Position numbers and translations under genes: made by a program | NCBI GenBank assembly: GCA_937884235.1 | Contig: CALGBT010000283.1 | Location: forward strand, 1 to 6,663 | Reading direction: 5' to 3' | DNA from: an uncultured Pseudomonadota bacterium | Lineage (GTDB): Bacteria; Myxococcota_A; UBA9042; CAIXZC01 | Length of the DNA stretch: 6,663 nucleotides | Notes under the pieces: generated by a model | What the model saw: the letters and a program-made list of their open reading frames with translations, nothing else | Told to the model about the DNA's origin: nothing | The model's database searches: none | In this document: piece by piece, positions 1 to 5,441 of the stretch | Layout: every line of letters starts with the position of its first letter | Numbering within the stretch: position 1 is the first letter of the stretch

Positions 1-1012
1 TGGCGTGCGACGATGCGATTCGCACACGGATAGACTGCCACCGTCGCATCAAGTCCAATCGAGCCGCAGCCGTCGCGGCTCTCGCCTGGGCCTGCCCACC
101 GTCACCCTTTCGAAACAGTGGCAGCGCCATGGTCAGACCGAACTCATATCCATGCATGGGCGGTTGCCCCAGATCGAGGGCATCAATGCGATAGGCTCCG
201 TATACCCCGAGGTCCGGTATCCATGCCCTTTCAGCCAGGCTCTCCTCGGCGTGCATCCCCTCCTCAACGATCTTGGCCGCCGCCAGGGCCGGGTGCTCTG
301 TCTTGCTCCGGGAGAGAAGCTCATCCAGGTCAGGAAGTGAGTCCTGCAATACCGATCGCAGGCCTTCTGGCACAGTACTTCCAACGAGAACGGAGATTGC
401 GTTCCGAAATGCGGAGCGCTCGGCAAGAATCTCGGCGATCCGCTCTTGATGTAGTTGCAGTCGCCAGTTTGCCCGACCAACATCGAACCGGCTCTTCTCC
501 AGCCCCCTGGAAAGTGCCGTCACAGTCTCCAGGAGCCACTCATATCTGGTTTCAAACCGCTTCAGAACCGCCAGCCGGGCCTCGGTGTATTCGAGGTCAA
601 CTACCGCATGCCTTACTGTGCATGTCCCAATTAGCAGTTGCTCGCGGACCGCGAAACGGTGACGTTCGGCACGGATTTTCGCCGATTCTTCTCTCAGGTT
701 GTGCCTTCCCGCCAGGTCGAAGGCGAGTTCTGCGCCCACGACCGAGGTGCTGAATCCGTCGCCAGGCCCAATTCCCTGTTCTTGTCGAATGACGAGTTCA
801 GGGTTCTTCATGTAAGGAGTCACCGTGAGGTCCGCTTTCGCTTGAAGCCCCGCCACCACACGGAGTTGCGCCTGCGGAGACTGCGCCAAGAAGCTCTCTA
901 TGAGGACTAATTCGGGCATCCGTTCCTCGGCACTTGCAGGTGCCGAGAAGAAGCTGACGAGTATCACCATCGCATACGTCAAACTGGCTATGTCTCGCAC
1001 TGTTACCTGCAT
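1..1012 (-). CDS. TolC-family outer-membrane efflux protein (partial, 3' end off window)
   Basis: An uninterrupted reading frame of 337 codons starts at the ATG at 1012-1010 and leaves the window at base 1 without a stop. Residues 1-28 form a signal peptide (charged start, hydrophobic core, PASA-EE cleavage region). The rest has the hallmarks of the CusC/CzcC-type outer-membrane channel family: NPEL near residue 70, a beta-strand segment ending in DLAGRHNLREESAKI, long amphipathic helices, then the start of a second repeat with HPALAAAK, WIPDLGVYGAYRID and a strand ending in ALPLFRKGDGGQAQARA. Family members are usually 400-450 residues, so roughly 75-110 residues lie outside. The ribosome site AGAGGA (1026-1021) sits 8 nt before the ATG and abuts the upstream stop, suggesting coupled translation with the M56 gene. 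Such channels normally work with an inner-membrane pump and adaptor, probably encoded further left; that is inference. Confidence 0.88.
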   Translation of the reverse strand, partial: MQVTVRDIASLTYAMVILVSFFSAPASAEERMPELVLIESFLAQSPQAQLRVVAGLQAKADLTVTPYMKNPELVIRQEQGIGPGDGFSTSVVGAELAFDLAGRHNLREESAKIRAERHRFAVREQLLIGTCTVRHAVVDLEYTEARLAVLKRFETRYEWLLETVTALSRGLEKSRFDVGRANWRLQLHQERIAEILAERSAFRNAISVLVGSTVPEGLRSVLQDSLPDLDELLSRSKTEHPALAAAKIVEEGMHAEESLAERAWIPDLGVYGAYRIDALDLGQPPMHGYEFGLTMALPLFRKGDGGQAQARAATAAARLDLMRRWQSIRVRIASSHA

Positions 1013-1026
1013 TTCTTCTTTCCTCT

Positions 1027-2013
1027 TTAGACAAGGGACAGGATGAACTCCGCGGTGCGATGGATTATGCCTCTAAAGACGAATGTCGACACAACCATCC
1101 CTGATACAGTTGCCAGAGAGACCCATTGCGCCAGGGTTACACCGTTGTCACAACGACCATCCGCAACGTCAACCAGCGTCTCGATGCGTCTCTCAATGCT
1201 AGGGCTGACGAAGGCCAGAGAGGGGGAGAGGTGTGCGGCTTCTCGATGTGCCTTCAGAAGGAATTCCGCAACGGTGAGGGCGTCGCCGTTGGATTGCACG
1301 GCCAGTCTGTCCGCACGGGTCTCCATCTGCAGAGCAAACAAAGAGAGTAGCTTGCCGGCCCTGTCAGCCGGCAGGTACGCAGCTAGGACGCGGGTGATGA
1401 GCAGCACCAGAGGGTCAAAGTATCGCTGGTGACAGTGTTCATGGGCTGCGACTATGTCTCGCTCTTCCCTGGACAAGGACTGCCACCAACGTCTATCGAC
1501 ATAGATCTTGGGCCGGAGGAATCCGCCGGTAAATGCATTGGCGTTCCCCATGCTCAGCAACCGAACCAGCGTCCCGGCAATTGGGACCGTCTCCCCCTTC
1601 ACCGGCATGGCCCGCCTCGCTGCGGCTTGAGCTGAGTAACTGGAAACAAGAACCCGGAGTGGGTTGGCCAGCAAGGCTACCAATAGGACAAAGGAGTAGG
1701 GCAACAACGACACTGAAGGCTCCGGATGCAACACACTGGTGTGCCCTGTGTCGAGGACTTCGGTGCTGCAGTGGCACAGGTGCAGCACATGACCAAGGAC
1801 TCCCGGCCAGAACACACCGACACCGATGGCGAGGCCCATCAGAATTGGGGTCACGACAACGACAATCAGCATGACCGCGGGGCTCCAGCCGCTGAGCCGC
1901 GGCCAGCGCCGGTATGCGGCGAGCGTCGAGCGAGCTATGATGGGAACGATGAGCGCTGTGACAAGGCACATGACGGCCAGGGCCCCCACCGTTGCTGAAA
2001 TCCAGCCCATCAT
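1027..2013 (-). CDS. BlaR1-like M56 membrane zinc metalloprotease lacking a beta-lactam sensor domain
   Basis: The 328-residue product has the M56 signature: HEHCH at residues 191-195 (HExxH zinc site), a downstream ETRAD at 231-235 that would give the third zinc ligand, and the conserved segment around NANAFTGGFLRPKIYVDRRW (157-176). Predicted membrane helices are at about 5-27, 46-69, 103-122 and 298-318, giving BlaR1-like topology with the protease domain in the cytoplasm. It ends just after the last helix, so it has no penicillin-binding C-terminal sensor. The extracytoplasmic loop between helices 2 and 3 contains H75, H78, C80, H81, C82, H91 and H96. In the BlaR1 family the activated protease leads to removal of the partner repressor; here the signal is probably not a beta-lactam. 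AAGGAGG (2025-2019) lies 5 nt before the first of two adjacent ATG codons. That ATG overlaps the TGA of the repressor gene (ATGA), so the two are coupled. Confidence 0.9.
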   Translation of the reverse strand: MMGWISATVGALAVMCLVTALIVPIIARSTLAAYRRWPRLSGWSPAVMLIVVVVTPILMGLAIGVGVFWPGVLGHVLHLCHCSTEVLDTGHTSVLHPEPSVSLLPYSFVLLVALLANPLRVLVSSYSAQAAARRAMPVKGETVPIAGTLVRLLSMGNANAFTGGFLRPKIYVDRRWWQSLSREERDIVAAHEHCHQRYFDPLVLLITRVLAAYLPADRAGKLLSLFALQMETRADRLAVQSNGDALTVAEFLLKAHREAAHLSPSLAFVSPSIERRIETLVDVADGRCDNGVTLAQWVSLATVSGMVVSTFVFRGIIHRTAEFILSLV

Positions 2014-2372
2014 TTCTGCCTCCTTCTGCGGGAATCAAGCAATTGGGCGAGGCGGTCGAGAACCTGCGGGGCAACTCTCTCAGTTCGGTCCACAAATGCC
2101 AGCAGCAACGCATCAGAGACGCCCTGACCTTCCTGCAGGAGGTCCCCCAGCCGATGACCGATGATCTCCTCGGGTTTGACAGCGGCCTGGTAGACCCAGG
2201 CTCTACCCCGTTTCTCGCGGCAGACTAGGCCTTTCTCGTGCAATCGGTCCAGAACAGTCATCACTGTGTTGTGTGCTCGTTGCTCTGCCAGAAGGTTGTT
2301 CACTTGCGTCACGGTGGCCTCTTTGGAGGCCCAAAGGACGTCCATGATCTCCTTCTCGAGTGTTCCCTTCAT
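2010..2372 (-). CDS. BlaI/MecI/CopY-family transcriptional repressor
   Basis: The 120-residue protein is a typical penicillinase-repressor winged-helix protein: LEKEIMDVLW (5-14) opens the first helix, AHNTVMTVLDRLHEKGLV (33-50) is the family's recognition-helix signature, and GRAWVY (56-61) is the wing. The remaining ~55 residues are the expected dimerisation helices. The C-terminal CxCx4CxC zinc site of CopY is absent, so it should be inactivated by the neighbouring M56 protease rather than by binding copper itself (inference). I chose the ATG at 2372-2370 because AGGGGA (2385-2380) precedes it by 7 nt and because family members begin just before this helix; a TTG 12 codons further upstream has no such support. 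It is first in the operon repressor - M56 protease - TolC channel, and a palindromic operator lies over its own promoter. Confidence 0.93.
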   Translation of the reverse strand: MKGTLEKEIMDVLWASKEATVTQVNNLLAEQRAHNTVMTVLDRLHEKGLVCREKRGRAWVYQAAVKPEEIIGHRLGDLLQEGQGVSDALLLAFVDRTERVAPQVLDRLAQLLDSRRRRQK

Positions 2373-2403
2373 CAGTCTTTCCCCTGTTGTCCTTGACCTT
2401 TCG

Positions 2404-2432
2404 CCCAACGACTACGCAGCGTAGTGGTTGGG
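2404..2432. promoter_or_regulatory. Palindromic operator for the BlaI-type repressor
   Basis: A 29-nt inverted repeat centred on base 2418 pairs at 13 of 14 positions; its core is ACTACGCAGCGTAGT. Known BlaI/MecI and CopY operators have cores of the type ACTACA...TGTAGT, so this core fits with G/C at the innermost positions. It sits 32 nt upstream of the repressor start and covers the predicted -10, the normal place for autoregulation in this family. Binding itself is inferred. Confidence 0.72.
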
Positions 2433-2447
2433 GGTCATGGATGTCAA
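2418..2447 (-). promoter_or_regulatory. Putative sigma70-type promoter of the repressor/protease/TolC operon
   Basis: On the minus strand a perfect TTGACA (2447-2442) is followed after 18 nt by TACGCT (2423-2418), a weak but usable -10. The predicted start is about 40 nt before the repressor ATG. The -10 lies inside the palindrome, which supports the assignment, because bound repressor would block polymerase. Confidence 0.55.
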
Positions 2448-2874
2448 CCAATTTCACGTTGCAAATGTGGCAATCATCTTCCGAACGCTACACGCTACCG
2501 GAAGTGCGTTTCACCAGCGTCCCATTCACAAAGACTGCGGATAAATTCTCAGGTCGTGCCTGGAGGTCTTTCTACTCGGATGGCAGCGGCAGTTCGGACC
2601 CGGCCCCAAAGTCAGCCTCGTTCAAGATGACGGCGGCCGTGTTTTTGCTAGTGCGGTGCTGTGTGGGCGGGGCCGGGTGCGTTAGGAGGCTTCGACAACG
2701 GCAGTGGTGGTGCGTCCCCCCTTCGGCCCTCACGGGCCTCGCGCCGGGGGACCACGACACTACACGCCCCCCGATCACATGGTCGCCTGTCACAGAAGCA
2801 CTGCCTGCATGGTTAGCAATCTCGTCCTCTCCTGCGGGGGAAGTCCGGCAAAGCCAGGAATGGGGGACGCGTGG
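2448..2874. other. Gene-free stretch between the two divergent gene blocks
   Basis: No reading frame on either strand here resembles a protein: the open frames have no plausible ribosome site, no recognisable family signature and an odd composition rich in Ser, Pro, Arg and Trp. The only structured part is the folded element at 2707-2758. Base composition is uneven, with G/C-runs from about 2660 to 2770. A dispersed non-coding repeat or decayed sequence is possible. Confidence 0.5.
2707..2758. repeat. Strong nested inverted repeat (branched hairpin)
   Basis: The outer arms pair GTGGTG-c-GTCCCCC (2707-2720) with GGGGGACCACGAC (2746-2758), leaving one bulged base and one mismatch. Inside, GGCCC-TCAC-GGGCC (2725-2738) forms a perfect 5-bp hairpin. 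No run of T follows, so it is not an ordinary intrinsic terminator. It could be part of a mobile repeat or of a structured RNA; the function is unknown. Confidence 0.55.
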
Positions 2875-2979
2875 CGAAAGACCGAGGAGCGCAGCGACGA
2901 ATACCAGCGACTCCTTGCCCCCCAGTCATACCTTAGCACACAACGCAAAACCCTTAAATCATGGGAAACCGCATGGAAT
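2875..2979 (+). repeat. Dispersed direct repeat, left copy
   Basis: This stretch aligns end to end with 5203-5307 at the same length, with a 22-nt identical core (2884-2905 against 5212-5233), a second identical 11-nt block (2907-2917) and a matching right end (AAATCAT.GGAAAC.GCA.GGAAT). Divergence is concentrated around 2931-2955, where small compensating gaps are needed. The core contains GAGGAGCGCAGCGACGAA, which resembles the 'gagcgaagcgaag' class of interspersed intergenic repeats found in many bacterial genomes. It lies 110 nt upstream of the anti-sigma gene. Confidence 0.8.
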
Positions 2980-3089
2980 GCTTCAGTAACCAAGACCGCG
3001 CTTGGGCGCTTAATGAAATGCGCAGCGATTTTCCGCGGGGGTTTTTCGTTGGCTGTGCGTTTACTTGGGTAGAGTTGAGGGAGGAAGGC

Positions 3090-3557
3090 ATGAATTGCCG
3101 CCGGTTCAATAAGCATGTGGTTCGGTACCTGGATGGTGAATTGACCGGGAGACGGCACCTGGCAGCAGAGCGGCACATAGCGGTTTGCGCTATATGCGCT
3201 GGCAACCTCAAAGGGTTGGAGCGGTTGGGAGGGGAACTTGCAGCGTATGACATCAAGAGCCCTCCCACTGGTCTGGTCACCAGCATCATGGAGGCCCTAC
3301 CGGCACGCCCAGAACCGAGGCCCTCTACCTCCTGGTTGTTGTGGCCGGCGGCCATCGCGGCATCAGTGGGGGCCGTTGCCTTGGGTCTGTTGGCCGGCAC
3401 GGCCACGGTCTCGCGCCCATCCAGCCCCACGCTGGTTCGGGACTCGGTCGCAGATGCGCCAGCAGAGTCGATGCTCAATGAGGCTTTTGCCTTGCTCCCG
3501 GGGGACGACGAGACCCTTGCTCTGCTTGCATTGGACGATACCGGGGGCATGGAATGA
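3090..3557 (+). CDS. Membrane-anchored zinc-finger anti-sigma factor
   Basis: The 155-residue protein begins with a zinc-associated anti-sigma domain: C3, then H29-x3-C33-x2-C36, the HxxxCxxC signature of the family, within MNCRRFNKHVVRYLDGEL and the following helix. One membrane helix spans about 83-103, leaving a ~50-residue acidic tail outside the cytoplasm. The family sequesters an ECF sigma factor at the membrane; the likely partner is the sigma factor encoded at 4636-5184. The frame is open 43 codons further upstream, but the start at 3090 is preferred because GGGAGG (3079-3084) lies just before it and the domain starts there. The stop overlaps the next gene's start by 4 nt (ATGA). By position it corresponds to CnrY of the cnrYXH system, although CnrY itself is much shorter and has no zinc finger. 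Confidence 0.88.
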   Translation: MNCRRFNKHVVRYLDGELTGRRHLAAERHIAVCAICAGNLKGLERLGGELAAYDIKSPPTGLVTSIMEALPARPEPRPSTSWLLWPAAIAASVGAVALGLLAGTATVSRPSSPTLVRDSVADAPAESMLNEAFALLPGDDETLALLALDDTGGME

Positions 3558-4120
3558 GCGTGTCAAAGCAGGCTCTGCTGAAGATTGCCCTCGTGGTGTC
3601 GGTACTCTTCAATCTCGCGTTTGCCGTTGCGGCCATCGTCTCCTGGACTACCGTTGCCCCAGCAACACCAGAGGCGAATGTGCCGCAGCCTCTGGCTAGG
3701 GTTACCTTGTTGCAGAGCCTGGAGTTGACTCCGGACCAGCAAGAACGCTTTGCGCTGAGTCACGACCGGGCCGTCCATAAGATCGCCACCCTGCGCGGCC
3801 AGGTGCGGGAAGCCAGAGAGCACTTGTGGCGGCTGGTGACCACCGACACTCCTGACGCTTCCGGGCTTGAAAAGCAGATCGCCCAGGTCTCTACCATCCA
3901 GCAGCAGGTCCAGAGGCTGGTGGTGGAGCATATGTTGTGGATGCGTGGCGAACTCGCCCCAAAGCAGAAAGGGCTGTTCGACGGTTTTGTGGATTCACGG
4001 ATGTGCCGTTGTCCCAAGTGTGACGGAGGCTGCCTCGGCAGTTGTTCGAAGCAGTGTTCAGATACCAATTTGGCCCCATCGAAGGAGCAATCCAATTCGG
4101 AATGCGGATGTGGCCGCTAG
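3554..4120 (+). CDS. CnrX-like periplasmic metal sensor with cysteine-rich C-terminal tail
   Basis: The 188-residue protein has an uncleaved N-terminal anchor helix (about 8-30) and a helical periplasmic domain (about 45-150) of the Metal_resist/CnrX/ZraP/CpxP type. It contains the family's LTPDQQERF turn (58-66), amphipathic helices, and VVEHMLWMRGELAPKQK (123-139). The HxxxM pair H126/M130 matches, from memory, the H119/M123 metal ligands of Cupriavidus CnrX, in a similar local sequence. H70 falls where CnrX has its ligand E63, while the N-terminal His pair of CnrX seems absent. Residues 150-188 add a tail with eight cysteines (C151, 153, 156, 160, 164, 168, 184, 186) that I do not know from CnrX. 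Translation is coupled to the anti-sigma gene. The expected role is to sense metal outside the membrane and control the anti-sigma protein; the metal is unknown. Confidence 0.78.
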   Translation: MSVSKQALLKIALVVSVLFNLAFAVAAIVSWTTVAPATPEANVPQPLARVTLLQSLELTPDQQERFALSHDRAVHKIATLRGQVREAREHLWRLVTTDTPDASGLEKQIAQVSTIQQQVQRLVVEHMLWMRGELAPKQKGLFDGFVDSRMCRCPKCDGGCLGSCSKQCSDTNLAPSKEQSNSECGCGR

Positions 4121-4139
4121 CCTTTATGGAGGTTTTACG

Positions 4140-4538
4140 ATGAAGAAGTTCATGTTCGTCTTCACGCTGGTTTTTGCCGTTGCCATCCAGATGGGCCCCG
4201 CCCTTGCCTTTGACATGGGCCAGGTCGATGCCGTCGAGCAGGTTTGCGACGGTTGTGGCTGCAAAGCTGCAAAAGCCCAAGGCAAATGTACTTGCGGCGA
4301 CGAATGCAAGTGTGGCAAAGGATGCAAAGAAGGCGCGGAGTGCAAGTGTGGCAAAGACTGCAAGTGTAAGGAAGGCGCTGAGTGTACCTGTGGAGCCGAG
4401 TGTAAGTGCGGCAAGGGCTGCAAAGAAGGCGCCGAGTGCACCTGCGGCAAGGACTGCAAGTGCAAGGACGGCAAAGAGGGTTGCAAGGGCTGCAAGGACT
4501 GCAAGGGTAAAGGGGAGTGTGGCTGCGGCAGCGAGTAG
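4140..4538 (+). CDS. Secreted metallothionein-like cysteine-rich repeat protein
   Basis: The 132-residue product has a clear signal peptide (MKKF start, hydrophobic core, GPALA-F near residue 23). The mature ~109 residues contain 26 cysteines, many lysines and glycines and no histidine. Cysteines come mostly as CxC, CxxC and CxxxC pairs. Residues 47-78 and 79-110 are a 32-residue tandem repeat (26 of 32 identical), each made of an 18-residue unit ending CKCGKGCKE and a 14-residue unit of the form GAEC-x-CGKDCKCK-E/D. The protein ends ECGCGSE, much like the preceding sensor (ECGCGR). GGAGG (4128-4132) stands 7 nt before the ATG, and the gene begins 19 nt after the sensor stop. Metal binding is inferred from cysteine content and neighbours. 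Classical metallothioneins are cytoplasmic and shorter, so periplasmic or extracellular metal capture, or metal delivery to the sensor, is more likely. I recognise no named family. Confidence 0.8.
   Translation: MKKFMFVFTLVFAVAIQMGPALAFDMGQVDAVEQVCDGCGCKAAKAQGKCTCGDECKCGKGCKEGAECKCGKDCKCKEGAECTCGAECKCGKGCKEGAECTCGKDCKCKDGKEGCKGCKDCKGKGECGCGSE
4278..4469 (+). repeat. Two 96-nt in-frame tandem repeats in the Cys-rich gene
   Basis: Units 4278-4373 and 4374-4469 match at 73 of 96 bases and 26 of 32 residues. About a dozen of the differing codons are synonymous (for example TGC/TGT, AAA/AAG), so the duplication is not recent and the cysteine pattern has been kept by selection. Confidence 0.85.
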
Positions 4539-4552
4539 TCCGCTATGAGTCC

Positions 4553-4581
4553 TTGAATATCTCCACTTCCAGCCGCACAAT
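4553..4581 (+). promoter_or_regulatory. Possible housekeeping-type promoter in front of the ECF sigma gene
   Basis: TTGAAT (4553-4558), a 17-nt spacer and CACAAT (4576-4581) each match 4 of 6 consensus bases. It lies in the 97-nt gap between the Cys-rich gene and the sigma gene, about 55 nt upstream of the start codon. It could give the sigma gene a basal transcript independent of the upstream operon. A chance match is quite possible. Confidence 0.3.
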
Positions 4582-4635
4582 TCCAGTGGCGAAATGATGT
4601 CGAACTCGTTGAAAAACCCTAGCCATCGGTAGTGC

Positions 4636-5184
4636 ATGGACAAGGACCCGCTAGCTGAACGAAGCGACGATCAACTGATGGCGTCTGTGGGCGCCGGGGA
4701 TCGTTTGGCCTTCCACGAGTTGGTGCGGCGTCACCATAGGACGGCATGGGGGGTGGCGCTTCGGTTTGCCGGCCACGACGACGATGCGGAGGACCTCGTC
4801 CAGGATACCTTCCTCACGGTGTTTCAAAAGGCCGCTTCCTATCGCTCCCAGGGCCGTTTTAGTTCCTATCTCTTGTGCATCCTGGCCAATCGGTCCATCT
4901 CAGGTCACCGTAAGCAACGTCCCATTCTCGTTGCGTCTTTGCCGGAGCCCACCGGCGGACCTGAGGGCGAATCGAGCCTGGTCCAAGCGCAGGCCAGTGC
5001 CCGCATCGCGGCCCTTCTCGCCGAACTTCCAGAACGGCAACGCATGGCTATTGTCCTACGGTACTACCAGGAACTCTCCCATGCCGAAATCGCCGAAACT
5101 ATGGAGATCTCGCAGAAGGCGGTGGAGCGCCTCCTTCACCGGGCTCGCCTGACCTTGCGGGACAAGCTGGATAGACGGGCCTAG
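4636..5184 (+). CDS. ECF-type RNA polymerase sigma factor
   Basis: The 182-residue protein has only the two domains of group IV sigma factors. Region 2 lies at about 24-92, with FHELVRRHHRTAWGVALRF, the core-binding motif DAEDLVQDTFLTVFQKA (50-66) and a region 2.3/2.4 containing YRSQGRFSSYLLCILANRSI. After a ~30-residue linker, region 4 at about 122-178 has LPERQRMAIVLRYYQELSHA followed by the helix-turn-helix EIAETMEISQKAVERLLHRA. It should direct transcription of the resistance genes when released from the anti-sigma factor at 3090-3557. The ribosome site before the ATG is weak (GGTAG at best), unlike the strong sites of its neighbours, which would keep its level low. It is the last gene of the cassette, as cnrH is last in cnrYXH. 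Confidence 0.92.
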   Translation: MDKDPLAERSDDQLMASVGAGDRLAFHELVRRHHRTAWGVALRFAGHDDDAEDLVQDTFLTVFQKAASYRSQGRFSSYLLCILANRSISGHRKQRPILVASLPEPTGGPEGESSLVQAQASARIAALLAELPERQRMAIVLRYYQELSHAEIAETMEISQKAVERLLHRARLTLRDKLDRRA

Positions 5185-5202
5185 GGCGACTGGATTCGTG
5201 TC

Positions 5203-5307
5203 CGAAGGACTGAGGAGCGCAGCGACGAATACCTGCGACTCCTTGACCCCCAGTCGTAACCAGCACCCCCACGCAACACCCCGAAATCATAGGAAACTGC
5301 ACGGAAT
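5203..5307 (+). repeat. Dispersed direct repeat, right copy
   Basis: This is the partner of 2875-2979, in the same orientation and 2,328 nt away. It starts 19 nt after the sigma stop codon, so the two copies closely bracket the four-gene cassette. The open frame through it lacks a ribosome site and protein-like features, so I treat it as non-coding. Confidence 0.8.
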
Positions 5308-5388
5308 CGTTACCCTTCCAACCCGAGCATCTCTTCCGTCCATGGGAGTCCTTTTCCGTGCTTTGCTGTCATTGTCTGCAACGAAAGT

Positions 5389-5441
5389 GCAACACCCTTT
5401 GGAAGCTACTGCCCGGGCAGATTGCCTGAAGGGCATGTTGC
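5389..5441. repeat. Long imperfect hairpin enclosing a perfect palindrome
   Basis: GCAACA-CCCTT (5389-5399) pairs with AAGGG-ca-TGTTGC (5429-5441), with a two-base bulge. Inside it, CTGCCCGGGCAG (5409-5420) is a perfect 12-nt palindrome. No T-run follows, so terminator function for the sigma gene 200 nt upstream is uncertain. Confidence 0.45.

Noticed and set aside
118..753. Plus-strand open frame of 211 codons, and minus-strand fragments at 133-483 and 330-539
   Set aside because: All lie across the continuous minus-strand TolC-family frame, which has a signal peptide and family motifs; these are shadows without ribosome sites.
2373..2408. TTG start 12 codons upstream for the BlaI-type repressor
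   Set aside because: The ATG at 2372 has a good ribosome site and gives the usual family N-terminus; the extension would also put the start within the operator palindrome.
2681..2687. GTTAGGA as an integron attC core
   Set aside because: It misses the required final pyrimidine and no matching inverse core or integrase gene is present.
2360..2989. Plus-strand open frame of 209 codons through the gene-free region
   Set aside because: It overlaps the repressor gene and its operator, runs through the dispersed repeat, has no ribosome site and has a composition unlike a real protein.
3031..3047. CCGCGGGGGTTTTTC as an intrinsic terminator before the anti-sigma gene
   Set aside because: The T-run is preceded by only a very short self-complementary CCGCGG without a loop, so no stable hairpin can form.
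2961..3089. 43-codon N-terminal extension of the anti-sigma factor
   Set aside because: It begins inside the dispersed repeat, has no good ribosome site, and the zinc-finger domain starts right after the strong site before the ATG at 3090.
3891..4643. Minus-strand open frame of 250 codons, rich in Ala and Leu
   Set aside because: It is the reverse shadow of the lysine/cysteine repeat gene (its Lys and Gly/Cys codons read backwards give Leu and Ala); no start signals.
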